Assembly: GCF_010668805.1 (NCBI RefSeq)
Contig: NZ_WUFT01000003.1
Location: forward strand, 357,753-421,752
Direction: 5' to 3'
Origin: Rhizobium phaseoli
GTDB lineage: Bacteria > Pseudomonadota > Alphaproteobacteria > Rhizobiales > Rhizobiaceae
Length of the DNA: 64,000 nt
Shown: positions 1 through 9,263 of the stretch, one piece after another
Numbering within the stretch: position 1 is the stretch's first letter
How the letters are laid out: each line of letters begins with the position of its first letter
Position numbers and translations under genes: made by a program
The notes under the pieces: model-generated
Databases searched by the model: none
Seen by the model: only the letters and a program-made list of their open reading frames with translations
Told to the model about the DNA's origin: nothing

Positions 1-668
1 AACGGGTTGGTTTCCTTTTCGAGGCCCAGCGTCGTCGGGATGGTGAATTTGCCGTCGGCGCGCAAGGCCTCGATCTCGGCGGCGCGGCTCTTCAGACGTT
101 CATTGTCGGGATCGACCGTCAGTGCGAAGCGGGCATTGGACAAGGTGTATTCGTGGCCGAAATAGACGGCGGTCTCATCGGGCAGCACGGCGAGTTTCTG
201 CAGCGAATGCCACATGTCGGCGGCCGGGCGTTCGAACAGCCGGCCGCAGCCGAGCGCAAACAGCGTATCGGCGGCAAAGAGCAGTTTGTCGTCGACGAAG
301 TGATAGCAGATATGGCCGGCGGTGTGGCCAGGCGTCTCGATGACGTTGACGGTGTGATCGCCGAAAAGGAAGCTGTCGCCATCGGCCATCGTCCGGTCGA
401 GGCCGGGAATGGCAATCGCCTCGTTGATCGGGCCGATGATCTCGCAGCCGAACTGCTCCTTCAGCGCCAGGTTGCCAGTGACATGGTCGGTGTGATGATG
501 GGTGGTGAAGATATGGGTGATTTTCCAGCCGCGGCGTGTCGCCGCCTGCAGGATCGGCGCCTCCTCCGGGGCGTCGATCGCCGCGGTAAAGCCTGTCTCC
601 GGATCGTGGACGAGAACGCCGAAATTGTCGGTGCGGCAGAGAAAAACGTCTAATTCCAAAGGTTTCAT
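1..668 (-). CDS. gloB: Hydroxyacylglutathione hydrolase (glyoxalase II), 3' end cut by the window edge
   Basis: Translating the minus strand from an ATG at 668 gives about 222 codons that remain open to base 1, so the C-terminal part of a roughly 255-residue protein is missing. The protein is a metallo-beta-lactamase fold enzyme: the metal-binding THHHTDH motif lies near residues 55-61, followed by PGHTAGH near 110 and FGHEYT near 170. The family hydrolyses S-lactoylglutathione to D-lactate and glutathione in the cytoplasm, the second step of methylglyoxal detoxification. It is divergent from the methyltransferase at 758, with about 90 bases between the two starts. This pairing is common in rhizobia, but no functional link is shown. 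Confidence 0.93.
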   Translation of the reverse strand, partial: MKPLELDVFLCRTDNFGVLVHDPETGFTAAIDAPEEAPILQAATRRGWKITHIFTTHHHTDHVTGNLALKEQFGCEIIGPINEAIAIPGLDRTMADGDSFLFGDHTVNVIETPGHTAGHICYHFVDDKLLFAADTLFALGCGRLFERPAADMWHSLQKLAVLPDETAVYFGHEYTLSNARFALTVDPDNERLKSRAAEIEALRADGKFTIPTTLGLEKETNP

Positions 669-757
669 CGTTCAATAATCCCTTGTCATGCGAGTCTCGC
701 GGAAATGTAGAGGTTCCGGCCTTGAAGTCCAACCGCCCGCTGATAACATTTGTCGCA

Positions 758-1498
758 ATGCACGCCGATATCGTCGACCTACGCCAGTTCTACCACTCCG
801 AGCTCGGGCGCTTTGCCGAGCAGTCGATCGCCATGGCGCTGTCCTCGCTCTGGGTGCGGCTGCCGCAAGAGCGTCTGGTCGGTCTTGGCTATGCCGTGCC
901 CTTCCTCGACCACTTCCAGGCCGATACCGAGCGAACCTTCGCCTTCATGCCGGCCGGGCAGGGCGCGGTGAACTGGCCGATGGGCTCGCTCTCGTCGACG
1001 GCGCTGATTTTCGACGAGGAACTGCCGCTGCCGGATTCCTCGATCGACCGGGTGCTGATGGTGCATTCGCTGGAATTCGCCGAAAGCCCGCGCGAGACGC
1101 TGAAGGAAGTCTGGCGGGTGCTGGCGCCGGGCGGACGGCTGATTATCGTCGTGCCGAACCGGCGCGGCGTCTGGGCGCGCATGGAGCACACGCCCTTCGG
1201 CTCTGGCCGGCCCTATTCGCGCGGTCAGCTGACGCATCTGCTGCGCGAAACGAATTTTACGCCCGGCGCGACGGCCGAAGCGCTGTTCTTCCCGCCCTCG
1301 AAGCTCAGGACCATCCTGCGCCTTCGCCGCGCCTTCGAGCGGATCGGCCGGACGCTGTGGCCGGCTTTCTCAGGCGTCATCATCGTCGAGGCGCAGAAGC
1401 GGCTCTATCAGGGGCTGCCGGTCGCGGCGCGGGCCTCCCGCCGCGTCTTCGTGCCGGTTCTGGCACCCCATGGCGTGCCGACTACACGCAGCCGGTGA
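758..1498 (+). CDS. Class I SAM-dependent methyltransferase (Methyltransf_11 type)
   Basis: 246 residues from the ATG at 758. The frame is open further upstream to a TTG at 683, but that extension looks unlike protein and lies in the divergent promoter region. A glycine-containing nucleotide-binding segment sits near residues 45-55, and [14 protein letters not shown] near 122-135 is the usual strand-4/5 region of small-molecule methyltransferases. The substrate cannot be told from sequence. The C-terminus is basic and proline-rich. It is followed on the same strand by hisC after 77 bases, so co-transcription is possible. Confidence 0.8.
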   Translation: MHADIVDLRQFYHSELGRFAEQSIAMALSSLWVRLPQERLVGLGYAVPFLDHFQADTERTFAFMPAGQGAVNWPMGSLSSTALIFDEELPLPDSSIDRVLMVHSLEFAESPRETLKEVWRVLAPGGRLIIVVPNRRGVWARMEHTPFGSGRPYSRGQLTHLLRETNFTPGATAEALFFPPSKLRTILRLRRAFERIGRTLWPAFSGVIIVEAQKRLYQGLPVAARASRRVFVPVLAPHGVPTTRSR

Positions 1499-1575
1499 CG
1501 CCGCCCGGCTCTCGACAAGAACCGCATTCCACTTTAATGCCACCTGGTAATTTCCGGCAGTTCCAAGGTCGATCC

Positions 1576-2685
1576 ATGAGCGTTGAGATGAGCAAGCCCG
1601 TTCCGCGTCCCGGTATTCTCGATATCGCATCTTATGTGCCGGGCAAGGAACATGCGCCGGGTGTTGCCCGCGTCTACAAGCTTTCGTCCAACGAAACGCC
1701 GCTCGGCGCCAGCCCGAAGGCGGTCGATGCGTTCAAGGCTGCTGCCGACAATCTGGGGCGTTACCCGGACGGGCAGGCGGTGGAACTGCGCGAGGCGATT
1801 GCCGCCGTGCACGGCCTCAACCCGGCAAACATTCTCTGCGGCAACGGTTCCGACGAATTGCTCGGCCTGCTCTGCCATGTCTATCTCGGCGCCGGCGACG
1901 AGGGCATCATCACCGAGCACGGCTTCCTGGTCTACAAGATCCAGATCCTCGGCGCCGGCGCCACGCCTGTCGTCGTCCGGGAAAAGGATCATACCGTCGA
2001 TGTCGACGCGATCCTTGCGGCGGTGACGGAGAAGACCAAGATCGTCTTCATCGCCAATCCCGGCAACCCAACCGGCACCTATATCCCAGTCAGCGAGATC
2101 CGCCGCCTGCAGGCCGGGCTGCCGAAACATGTCGTGCTGGTGCTCGATGCCGCCTATGCAGAATATGTGCGCCGCAACGATTATGAAGCCGGCATCGAGG
2201 TGGTGTCCTCCAACGCCAACGTGGTGATGACCCGCACCTTCTCGAAGGCCTACGGGCTTGCGGCGCTGCGGGTCGGCTGGATGTATGCGCCGGCCGAGAT
2301 CGTCGACGCGGTGAACCGCGTCCGCGGGCCGTTCAATTTGAACGCGCCGGCAATCGCCGCCGGTGCCGCGGCGATCCGCGACCAGGCCTTCATCCAGCAA
2401 GCCGTCTCCTTCAACCAGATGTGGGTGGAGACGCTGACCCAGGCGCTCGAAGCGATCGGCCTGAAGGTGACGCCGTCCGTCGCCAACTTCGTCCTCATCC
2501 ATTTCCCCGAGATCGACGGCAAGCGCGCCGCCGATGCCGATGATCTCCTGACGAGCCGCGGCTACATCCTGCGCGCCGTGCGCAGTTATGGCTTTGCCAA
2601 TGCGCTCAGGATGAGCATCGGCCCCGACGAGGCCAATCGCGGCGTCATCGCCGCACTCACCGAATTCATGGGACGCAGGGCATGA
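1576..2685 (+). CDS. hisC: Histidinol-phosphate aminotransferase
   Basis: 369 residues. This PLP-dependent class I/II aminotransferase converts imidazole acetol phosphate and glutamate to histidinol phosphate in histidine synthesis; paralogues also use aromatic precursors. The N-terminal [17 protein letters not shown] near residue 160 and FSKAYGLA, with PLP lysine 224, are all present. The frame is open back to 688, but that part is the shadow of the methyltransferase, so the start is ATG 1576 (ATG 1588 is an alternative). Its TGA overlaps the ATG of the prephenate dehydrogenase (ATGA), which implies translational coupling and suggests that this copy may serve tyrosine/phenylalanine transamination as well as histidine synthesis. 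Confidence 0.93.
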   Translation: MSVEMSKPVPRPGILDIASYVPGKEHAPGVARVYKLSSNETPLGASPKAVDAFKAAADNLGRYPDGQAVELREAIAAVHGLNPANILCGNGSDELLGLLCHVYLGAGDEGIITEHGFLVYKIQILGAGATPVVVREKDHTVDVDAILAAVTEKTKIVFIANPGNPTGTYIPVSEIRRLQAGLPKHVVLVLDAAYAEYVRRNDYEAGIEVVSSNANVVMTRTFSKAYGLAALRVGWMYAPAEIVDAVNRVRGPFNLNAPAIAAGAAAIRDQAFIQQAVSFNQMWVETLTQALEAIGLKVTPSVANFVLIHFPEIDGKRAADADDLLTSRGYILRAVRSYGFANALRMSIGPDEANRGVIAALTEFMGRRA

Positions 2686-3605
2686 ACGTGCAGTTCGATC
2701 GTATCGCGCTGATCGGCATCGGCCTGATCGGCTCTTCACTTGCCTACGACATCAGGCGGCTCGGCCTTGCAAAGGAGATCGTCGTCGCGACGCGTAGCGC
2801 CGATACGCTAAAGCGGGCCGAAGAGCTCGGTCTCGGCGACCGCTACACGACGTCTTCGGCCGATGCCGTCAAGGATGCCGATCTGGTGATCGTCTCGGTG
2901 CCGGTCGGCGCCTCGGAAAGCGTGGCGAAGGAGATAGCCGCTAGCCTGAAGCCCGGGGCTGTCGTCACCGATGTCGGCTCCACCAAGGCCTCGGTCATCG
3001 CGCAGATGCTGCCGCATATGCCTGATAATGTGCATTTCATTCCCGGCCACCCATTGGCCGGCACCGAAAAATCCGGCCCGGATGCCGGCTTCCCGGGCCT
3101 CTTCGAAGGCCGCTGGTGTATCTTCACGCCGGTCGCTGGTACCGACGAGATGGCGCTGAAGCGTCTGCGCAGCTTCTGGGAAGCACTCGGCTCGAAGGTC
3201 GACGAAATGGATGCGGAGCATCACGACAAGGTGCTGGCGATCGTCTCGCACCTGCCGCATATCATCGCCTACAACATCGTCGGCACCGCCGACGATCTGG
3301 AGACGGTGACCGAGTCGGAGGTCATCAAATACTCCGCCTCCGGCTTTCGCGATTTCACCCGACTTGCGGCTTCCGACCCGACCATGTGGCGCGACGTCTG
3401 CCTGCACAATCGCGATGCGATCCTCGAAATGCTGGCGCGCTTCTCGGAGGATCTCGCCTATCTGCAGCGCGCGATCCGCTGGGGCGAGGGCGACAAGATC
3501 TTCGAACTCTTCACCCGCACGCGCGCCATCCGACGCTCGATCATCCAGGCCGGCCAGGATGTCGATGCGCCTGATTTCGGCCGCCACGCGCTGGACAAGA
3601 AGTAA
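2682..3605 (+). CDS. tyrC: Prephenate/arogenate dehydrogenase (cyclohexadienyl dehydrogenase)
   Basis: 307 residues, the usual length for a monofunctional TyrA-type enzyme with no chorismate mutase domain. The N-terminal Rossmann motif GIGLIGSS is at residues 10-17, and [11 protein letters not shown] near 123-133 is the conserved substrate-binding segment. The enzyme oxidatively decarboxylates prephenate or arogenate with NAD(P) on the way to tyrosine. The start overlaps the hisC stop by four bases. The next gene, an acetyltransferase, starts five bases after the stop, so the three probably share a transcript. The preferred substrate cannot be settled from sequence. Confidence 0.92.
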   Translation: MNVQFDRIALIGIGLIGSSLAYDIRRLGLAKEIVVATRSADTLKRAEELGLGDRYTTSSADAVKDADLVIVSVPVGASESVAKEIAASLKPGAVVTDVGSTKASVIAQMLPHMPDNVHFIPGHPLAGTEKSGPDAGFPGLFEGRWCIFTPVAGTDEMALKRLRSFWEALGSKVDEMDAEHHDKVLAIVSHLPHIIAYNIVGTADDLETVTESEVIKYSASGFRDFTRLAASDPTMWRDVCLHNRDAILEMLARFSEDLAYLQRAIRWGEGDKIFELFTRTRAIRRSIIQAGQDVDAPDFGRHALDKK

Positions 3606-3610
3606 CCGCA

Positions 3611-4030
3611 ATGGTGGCGGTGGCGTGCGCCAGCCAGGCGGATATTGATTGGCTCGTTCGCGAGGATGCCAGCGCTGGTCAAGCCTGGGTATCGCGATGC
3701 GTGGCGCTTGGCGAATATCTCGTTGCCAGGGAAGCCGGCGAGATCGTCGGTTTCCTGCGCTTCTCCCGCTTCTGGGGCAGAGTTCCCTACATGGAGATGA
3801 TCCGCGTCCTGCCCGGCCACCGCCGTTTGGGCGTCGGAACGGCGCTGTTTGACGCCTGGGAAGGGGCGATGCGCGGCGACGGCGCCCGCCTGCTGATGAC
3901 TTCGAGCGAATGCGACGAGAGCCGCCCTCAGGACTGGCATCGCCGCAATGGATTTACCGAAACCGGCGCGATCGAGCTGCCGGGGCTGCAGTCGGTGCCT
4001 GAGGTCTTCTTCGTCAAGCGGATAGGCTGA
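3611..4030 (+). CDS. GNAT-family N-acetyltransferase
   Basis: 139 residues. A single GNAT domain is seen, with MEMIRVLPGHRRLGVGTAL at about residues 61-79 holding the acetyl-CoA pyrophosphate-binding RxxGxG signature. A WHRRNGF segment near residue 115 matches the C-terminal strand of the fold. The substrate is unknown. It lies directly downstream of tyrC on the same strand and converges with the DUF2125 gene, whose stop is 13 bases away. Confidence 0.82.
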   Translation: MVAVACASQADIDWLVREDASAGQAWVSRCVALGEYLVAREAGEIVGFLRFSRFWGRVPYMEMIRVLPGHRRLGVGTALFDAWEGAMRGDGARLLMTSSECDESRPQDWHRRNGFTETGAIELPGLQSVPEVFFVKRIG

Positions 4031-4043
4031 GAGGCGACATATG

Positions 4044-5060
4044 TCAGATCGGCGGTATCCGGCCGAGCGGGATGAAACCGCTGACGGTGGCGTTGCCGTG
4101 ATCGACGACGAGATCGACCGAGACCTTGTCTTTGCCGCCCGCAAGCGATTTCAAGAGCTTGGTCGCCGTTTTGACGGTCGAGGCAATATCCGGAAAGGCC
4201 TGTTTCAGGCTGTCGCCCCAGGGGCCGAGCTGTTCGATCTCCAGCTTGAATTTTCCCGAGAGCAGGCCCTGTTCGTCGAAGGAGAAGGGGCCGGTCAGCG
4301 TCATCACCTTGCCGTCGCCGATGTCGGCGACGATGCGGCGCAGTTCGCCGGTGGCACCATTGAGGCCGCTCGGATCGCTGCCGTCGATCAGGCCGGCCTT
4401 GCCGGCCAAGGTCAGATCGATGCTGGCAGAGAATTTCGGGAAGATCTGCGGCCAGTCCTTGATCGCGGTGTTGGCATCCTGCACGGAGATCGCGCCGTCG
4501 AGATCGGCACCGTTCTGGCGCAGTTGAATTTCGGTGCGAGCGGCATCGAAGCTGATGGTCTGGCCGGTGTAGGAGGAGACCGCCGTCGCCTTCAGGCCCT
4601 CGATGACCGTTGAGCTGCGGTCAATGCCCCGCAACCTCGTCGCCAGGCTTGCTTTCAGGTTTGCCCATTGGGCCGAGATCGAAAGGCCATTGCTGGTGCG
4701 GATCGCGGCCGGCGAATCGAGCTCCCAGACGATATTGCCGGGTGCGTAGACCTGCGCTGCCGAACGCAACGCCCCGAAGGTGGCCGAGACGCCGTTGACA
4801 TGGTCGTCTACATCGATCTTGGAGCAGAACAGGCCGATGCGGAAAGGATAGCCGCGGAATTCGATATCGGAGCATTCGCCGCTGACACCTGCCTGGTCGC
4901 GCGGTGCGATCGCCTTCAGCACCGTGGTCTTCAGCGTCGACGCCGCATAGAACCAGCCGCCGGTATAAAGCGCGATCACCAGCAGGATGCCGCCACCCAG
5001 CAACCAGAATTTCTTGCCGCTGCTGGATTGGCTGCTGCCGGATTGGCTTGACGCTGCCAT
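4044..5060 (-). CDS. DUF2125 domain membrane-anchored protein
   Basis: 338 residues from the ATG at 5060; a TTG at 5072 would add four residues. A serine/glutamine-rich cytoplasmic tail is followed by one membrane segment (about residues 18-39). The rest is a beta-rich domain without cysteine catalytic motifs, typical of the DUF2125 family of alphaproteobacteria, predicted to face the periplasm. The function is not known; long beta-rich envelope domains of this kind are sometimes compared with lipid-handling proteins, but nothing here proves it. It is divergent from the ChaC-like gene at 5111. Confidence 0.8.
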   Translation of the reverse strand: MAASSQSGSSQSSSGKKFWLLGGGILLVIALYTGGWFYAASTLKTTVLKAIAPRDQAGVSGECSDIEFRGYPFRIGLFCSKIDVDDHVNGVSATFGALRSAAQVYAPGNIVWELDSPAAIRTSNGLSISAQWANLKASLATRLRGIDRSSTVIEGLKATAVSSYTGQTISFDAARTEIQLRQNGADLDGAISVQDANTAIKDWPQIFPKFSASIDLTLAGKAGLIDGSDPSGLNGATGELRRIVADIGDGKVMTLTGPFSFDEQGLLSGKFKLEIEQLGPWGDSLKQAFPDIASTVKTATKLLKSLAGGKDKVSVDLVVDHGNATVSGFIPLGRIPPI

Positions 5061-5110
5061 GATGTTCTCCAATGGTGAATCGCAAATGTGATTCCGGTCT
5101 GGCGTGCGAT

Positions 5111-5641
5111 ATGGACGAAATTTGGGTATTTGGCTACGGTTCGCTGATGTGGAATCCGGGCTTCGAGTTCATGGAGCGGGCTGAGGCCCTGATCTACGGC
5201 TACAGGCGTTCGCTCTGCGTCCGCTCCTTTGTCCATCGCGGCACGCGCGACAATCCGGGCCTGGTTCTCGGCCTCGACAGGGGCGGCGCCTGCCGCGGCA
5301 TGGCTTTCCGCATTTCCCCGGAAAAATGGGATGAGGTGATCGATTATCTCCGCGCTCGCGAGCTGGTTACCAATGTCTATCTGGAGCGCCGGGTGCGGCT
5401 GCAATTTGCGGGAGGCCGCAGGGCGGAGGCGGTTACCTACATTGCTGATCGCGACCATGAGCAATATGCCGGTACGCTCGACGCATCTGAGGCGGCGCGG
5501 GTGGTAAACCAGGCCAAGGGTCAGTCAGGCCCGAATGATGCCTATGTCTTCAACACGGCGATGCATCTCAAGCAGATGGGCATTCGCGATCATTGGCTGG
5601 AGCAGGTCGTCGACGAAGTGGAGCGGCTGCGCGCCGCCTGA
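5111..5641 (+). CDS. ChaC-like gamma-glutamylcyclotransferase
   Basis: 176 residues from the ATG at 5111; the frame also has an ATG at 5072, but the 13 extra residues lie before the conserved start. The N-terminal WVFGYGSLMW segment is the substrate-binding loop of the gamma-glutamylcyclotransferase fold. The acidic residue in the RARELV segment near residue 92 is a candidate for the catalytic glutamate. ChaC enzymes cleave glutathione to 5-oxoproline and Cys-Gly in the cytosol. The gene converges on plsC with a one-base gap. Confidence 0.88.
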   Translation: MDEIWVFGYGSLMWNPGFEFMERAEALIYGYRRSLCVRSFVHRGTRDNPGLVLGLDRGGACRGMAFRISPEKWDEVIDYLRARELVTNVYLERRVRLQFAGGRRAEAVTYIADRDHEQYAGTLDASEAARVVNQAKGQSGPNDAYVFNTAMHLKQMGIRDHWLEQVVDEVERLRAA

Positions 5642-5642
5642 T

Positions 5643-6440
5643 TTAGGCGGTAGCCGCCTTCAGCCTGCGCAGCTCCGCCAGCCTTTCGACCGCCGTCGGC
5701 GGCAGCGGCACATGCGGATTTGCGTCAACGGTTTCGAGCAGAAGCTCGTCGCTTGCCCGCTCCGACACCTCGATCAAATGGGCGAAAAACGCGTCCGGAT
5801 CCATTCCCGGCATGATCGGCGGCAGGATCTTCACCTTGAAATGACCGGGATAACGACGAATGCTGCGCCGCGGCCAGAAAAGACCGGGATGCATGACGAT
5901 CGGCACCACGGGGATGGCGAGATCACGGTACATGCGGGCGATGCCATACTTATAGACCGGCTCGGCGCCCGGCGGGCGACGGGTGCCCTCAGGATAGATG
6001 ATCAGCTGGCGGCCGGTCGAAAGCTCTTCTTTGGTGCGCTTCAGCACCTCGACCATCACCTTGCCGCGGGCGCCGCGATCAACCGGGATCACCCGTTGCT
6101 TCTTCGCATACCAGCCGAACAGCGGAATCCACATCAGCTCGCGCTTCAGGATGTAGACCGGGTCCTTCAGCCAGGGCAGCAGCGCATAGGTATCCCAGAA
6201 GGATTGGTGCTTCGGCGCCAGGATGTAGCTGCCATCCGGGAGGTTCTCCAGCCCTTCGATCTCGAAGGTGGTGCCGACGATCACCCGCATCAGCCAGTGG
6301 TTGGAGCGTGCCCAATTCTTCGGGATCGCATAGGCGGTCAGGCGCGGCGCCAGGAAATAGTATGGCGAGAGAACGATCATCCGGATGATGAGGTTGGCGT
6401 AGAAGATCGTGTTGAAGAGGACGGAACGCAGGGCGATCAT
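5643..6440 (-). CDS. plsC: 1-acyl-sn-glycerol-3-phosphate acyltransferase
   Basis: 265 residues. The start is placed at ATG 6440 because a GGGAAAG ribosome binding site precedes it; in-frame ATG 6458 and GTG 6464 are alternatives. A membrane-associated N-terminus (residues 8-35) is followed by the acyltransferase motif HQSFWD (HX4D) near residue 84 and YPEGTRR near 150. The enzyme makes phosphatidic acid from lysophosphatidic acid in membrane lipid synthesis. It is the last gene of the minus-strand run ftsE-ftsX-ydcF-plsC, which is conserved in Rhizobiales. Confidence 0.92.
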   Translation of the reverse strand: MIALRSVLFNTIFYANLIIRMIVLSPYYFLAPRLTAYAIPKNWARSNHWLMRVIVGTTFEIEGLENLPDGSYILAPKHQSFWDTYALLPWLKDPVYILKRELMWIPLFGWYAKKQRVIPVDRGARGKVMVEVLKRTKEELSTGRQLIIYPEGTRRPPGAEPVYKYGIARMYRDLAIPVVPIVMHPGLFWPRRSIRRYPGHFKVKILPPIMPGMDPDAFFAHLIEVSERASDELLLETVDANPHVPLPPTAVERLAELRRLKAATA

Positions 6441-6548
6441 GAAACTTTCCCGAGGCATGCTCACGCGACCGGCCTACACGATATTGCTCGGCATAAAAAG
6501 CGTTTGATGACGTCCCGGAACAGGATTCAGATTTTAGGCCGGGAGTTG

Positions 6549-6596
6549 GAGCATGATGTCATGAAAAAATTGCTCACAGTTTTCGGCATCATGCTC
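6549..6596. repeat. Palindromic intergenic repeat (gagcatgatg type)
   Basis: Inverted ends gagcatgatg (6549-6558) and catcatgctc (6587-6596) flank a variable core. The leftward flank carries attttaggcc, which recurs at 11239. Related text occurs at 28783-28825. It sits just downstream of the ydcF-like stop. Confidence 0.65.
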
Positions 6597-6607
6597 TGGC
6601 AAAAGCG

Positions 6608-7324
6608 TCAGTTCTCTCCCGACGCGTTTGCCGAGCGCAGCCCTGTGTGGCGACCGAAGCCGGTGATGTTGCGGGCGCCGGTCAGCAGCACTTTTACATA
6701 TTCGGCAAGCATGACACGCATCGCATTCGGGTCGGTGAACCAGTTGCGGCTCTTCAAATCCGAATTGACCACGGGATAAGCGATGAACTCGATATCGGGA
6801 TCGACATAGGAGAGCTCGGCGAGGCTTCGCGGCATATGGTAGTTGTTGGTGACGATGAGGACGCTGCGGTATCCCTTGGCGTGGATCCAGTTCGAAGCTT
6901 CCTCGGCATTGCCGATCGTGTCGATCGCATCGTAGCCGATATCGACACAGCAGGAGAAGAGATCGGCCGAGCCCTGGGTCATCTTGCGGATCTGCGCCGG
7001 TGTGGTCGTCGGGTGCACGCCGGAAATGAGCAGACGCTTGCCGGCACCTTTCTGCAGCAGCTCCACGGCCTGGTCGATGCGTTGGTAACCGCCCGTCAGC
7101 ACCACGATCGCATCGGCCTTCGGCTCGGCCGGAGGCTTGAGCGTCGTTACGGAATCGGCGAAACGCAGGAAACCGCCGAACACCAGGGCGATTGCCAATA
7201 TGCAGGCAAAGCCGCCCCAACGCAGCAGGCGGCGGATCAGGCCGCGCCGCGGCGGCAAACCCGCCGGGCGGTCGAGCTCCGGGTCCTGATGAATCGGGTT
7301 GGGTGTCGTGTCTCCCATGGTCAT
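6608..7324 (-). CDS. YdcF/SanA/ElyC-family (DUF218) membrane protein
   Basis: 238 residues from ATG 7324; ATG 7318 is two codons in. One membrane segment near residues 34-55 anchors a DUF218 domain with ADAIVVLTGGYQRIDQAVELL at its start and VTNNYHMPRS near 150-160. Family members such as SanA and ElyC affect envelope integrity and peptidoglycan/ECA precursor handling, but the enzymatic reaction is unproven. It lies between ftsX and plsC on the same strand, which supports an envelope role. Confidence 0.85.
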   Translation of the reverse strand: MTMGDTTPNPIHQDPELDRPAGLPPRRGLIRRLLRWGGFACILAIALVFGGFLRFADSVTTLKPPAEPKADAIVVLTGGYQRIDQAVELLQKGAGKRLLISGVHPTTTPAQIRKMTQGSADLFSCCVDIGYDAIDTIGNAEEASNWIHAKGYRSVLIVTNNYHMPRSLAELSYVDPDIEFIAYPVVNSDLKSRNWFTDPNAMRVMLAEYVKVLLTGARNITGFGRHTGLRSANASGEN

Positions 7325-7391
7325 GAATCGTGACTATACGCTGATTGCGGCACGGAACAGACGCTTTCATGGCAAAACGGCATGGTCACGA

Positions 7392-8405
7392 TCAACTCGC
7401 GATGCCGTCGGTGCGCGTCGGGTCCGAGCGTAATGTATCGATTTCGTAGATCGTCTGCATGACGGTCAGTCGCGCGGTGATGGTGGTCAGGAGCGCAATG
7501 ACGATCATCGTTGCGAAGATGCCGGCATAACCGAGCACCCCCACCGAGAAGGTGCCGAAGAGCGCCGTCGCCTGGTCCGTTTCCGGAGTGGCGAGGGTGC
7601 GGCTTTGCCAGAAACCGGCGGTGGCGAAGAAGAGGGCGGCAAGGGCGCTGCCGATTGCCGAGCCCTTGAGGCTGATCTTCAGGAAATGCTTCTGGAATTC
7701 GGTGGCAACGAAGGAACTTTCGGCGCCGACGAAATGCAGAACTTCGACGACGTGACGATTGCCCGACAGCGCGCCGCGCGTGGCGAATACGACGGTGAGC
7801 ACCATCGCCGTGAAAACCAGCAGCAGGATGCCTGTGCCGATCATGACGGTCGTGTGCGCCATGGACACCAGCCGGTCGACCCAGGTGCGGTGATCGTCGA
7901 GGCTGGCCTGCGGGATGCTGTCTTTCAGCAGCGCCCGCATCGAATCGAAATCCGGTGGATTGCTCTCGTCGATGGTGATGATGACGAGGCGGGGAACGGG
8001 CAGATCCTTGAGATCGAGACCCGGGCCGAGCCAGGGTTCGAGCAGGCGGGCGGTCGCCGCCTCATCGACGATCTGGCCGCCCTTGGTGCCGACGAAGGTC
8101 AGCGCCAGGTCGCGCGCCTGGGTCAGCGCCTTTTCCATGTCGAGATTGTCGTCCGGCTTGATCTGGATGGTGATCTCGCGGGAGATCTGGCTCTCCCAGC
8201 TTGCTGCCGTCGAGCGTACCATGCTGACGCCGCCGAGCGTCAGGCAGGCGAGAAAGGCCATGATTGCGATGACCACCATCAACGCACTGCCCTGGATGTT
8301 GGATGGCGGCAGGATCGGCGCGGTCGGACGCACGCGCATTTCCGGCCGTTTCTGCTCAGCCTTACCAGGCGCCTTGTCCGGGTTTCTGGATGGGAGCTCA
8401 GTCAT
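7392..8405 (-). CDS. ftsX: Cell division ABC transporter permease FtsX
   Basis: 337 residues with the FtsX layout: a cytoplasmic N-terminal tail rich in Pro/Lys, a first membrane segment near 38-64, a periplasmic loop of about 120 residues, then three membrane segments near 189-211, 253-272 and 288-315. FtsX and FtsE form the inner-membrane complex that couples the divisome to peptidoglycan hydrolases. The start overlaps the end of ftsE by eight bases, which indicates translational coupling. Confidence 0.93.
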   Translation of the reverse strand: MTELPSRNPDKAPGKAEQKRPEMRVRPTAPILPPSNIQGSALMVVIAIMAFLACLTLGGVSMVRSTAASWESQISREITIQIKPDDNLDMEKALTQARDLALTFVGTKGGQIVDEAATARLLEPWLGPGLDLKDLPVPRLVIITIDESNPPDFDSMRALLKDSIPQASLDDHRTWVDRLVSMAHTTVMIGTGILLLVFTAMVLTVVFATRGALSGNRHVVEVLHFVGAESSFVATEFQKHFLKISLKGSAIGSALAALFFATAGFWQSRTLATPETDQATALFGTFSVGVLGYAGIFATMIVIALLTTITARLTVMQTIYEIDTLRSDPTRTDGIAS

Positions 8406-9057
8406 AGATATCGAGATGCCCCCCCGAGAGGATCATGCGGCGAGCTTCCACCTGTTCCATCAGCGCCAGGTCATGCGTGGCGATCACCACGGCGGTGCCG
8501 AGGCGGTTCAGCTCGAGGAAAAGATTGAGCAGCCGCTTGGCCATCGGCGGGTCGACATTGCCTGTGGGTTCGTCGGCAAGCAGCACCTCCGGCCGGTCCA
8601 TCAGCGCCCTGGCGATCGCGGCGCGCTGCTTCTCGCCGCCGGAGAGCACGGGCGGCAGCACGTTGATGCGTTCGCCGAGGCCGACCCATTTCAACAGTTC
8701 CAGGACGTCGGTCTTGTAGGAGCTCTCATCCTTGCCGCGCACGCGTAAGGGCAAAGCGACATTCTCATAGGTCGTCAGATGATCGAGCAGGCGGAAATCT
8801 TGGAAGACGATGCCGACGCGGCGGCGCAGCAACGGCAGTTCCGGGCGGGGGATTTCGGAAATGTCGCGCCCGAACATGCGGATCAGGCCGCGCGTCGGCT
8901 GCAGCGACATGAACAGCAGCCGCAGCAGCGAAGTCTTGCCGGCGCCCGATGGGCCTGTCAGGAACTGAAAGGATTTCTTCGGAATGTCGAAGGTCAGGTC
9001 CCGGAGGATTTCCGGGCCCATGCCATAGCGCAAACCGACATTCTCGAAATGGATCAA
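8398..9057 (-). CDS. ftsE: Cell division ATP-binding protein FtsE
   Basis: 219 residues if read from TTG 9055-9057, which gives LIHFENVGLRYG, the normal FtsE N-terminus. The frame is open to 9177, but the 40 extra residues do not resemble the family. Walker A GPSGAGKTS is near residues 38-46, the signature LSGGEKQRAAIARAL near 140, and Walker B LLADEPTG near 162. It drives FtsX at the division site. No strong ribosome binding site was found before the TTG, so the exact start stays uncertain. Confidence 0.92.
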   Translation of the reverse strand: MIHFENVGLRYGMGPEILRDLTFDIPKKSFQFLTGPSGAGKTSLLRLLFMSLQPTRGLIRMFGRDISEIPRPELPLLRRRVGIVFQDFRLLDHLTTYENVALPLRVRGKDESSYKTDVLELLKWVGLGERINVLPPVLSGGEKQRAAIARALMDRPEVLLADEPTGNVDPPMAKRLLNLFLELNRLGTAVVIATHDLALMEQVEARRMILSGGHLDIYD

Positions 9058-9097
9058 CGGGCAGCTCAGTCTGTTGTGGGTTTCACCGCGTGACTTG

Positions 9098-9115
9098 TTA
9101 ACCAACACCGTTAAC
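9098..9115. promoter_or_regulatory. TTAA-N9-TTAA box between ftsE and the divergent gene
   Basis: TTAACC and GTTAAC are separated by nine bases from first TTAA to second TTAA. The master regulator CtrA recognises TTAA-N7-TTAA, so this spacing is two bases too long for a classical full site. It is kept as a possible element because a TTAACCAT half-site lies 55 bases away. Confidence 0.3.
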
Positions 9116-9169
9116 AGCCGGTAAATTTTGCCGGAAAGACGCCCGTTTGATGGCGATCTTTGCGAAGCA

Positions 9170-9177
9170 TTAACCAT
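9170..9177. promoter_or_regulatory. Candidate CtrA half-site TTAACCAT upstream of ftsE
   Basis: TTAACCAT at 9170-9177 matches the CtrA half-site described for alphaproteobacteria. It lies in the 206-base divergent region between ftsE and the gene at 9264. An identical octamer occurs upstream of cpdR. Confidence 0.4.
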
Positions 9178-9263
9178 TAAAATTTACGACTGAGCGGGAT
9201 TCGTTTCAATGCCAAGATTTCCCCTGGCAGCGAAACCATGTGGACATCTGCGAGGCAGCCACC

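Noticed and set aside
688..1575. N-terminal extension of the hisC frame back to 688
   Set aside because: It overlaps the methyltransferase in another frame and has no homology-like features; HisC length is normal from 1576.
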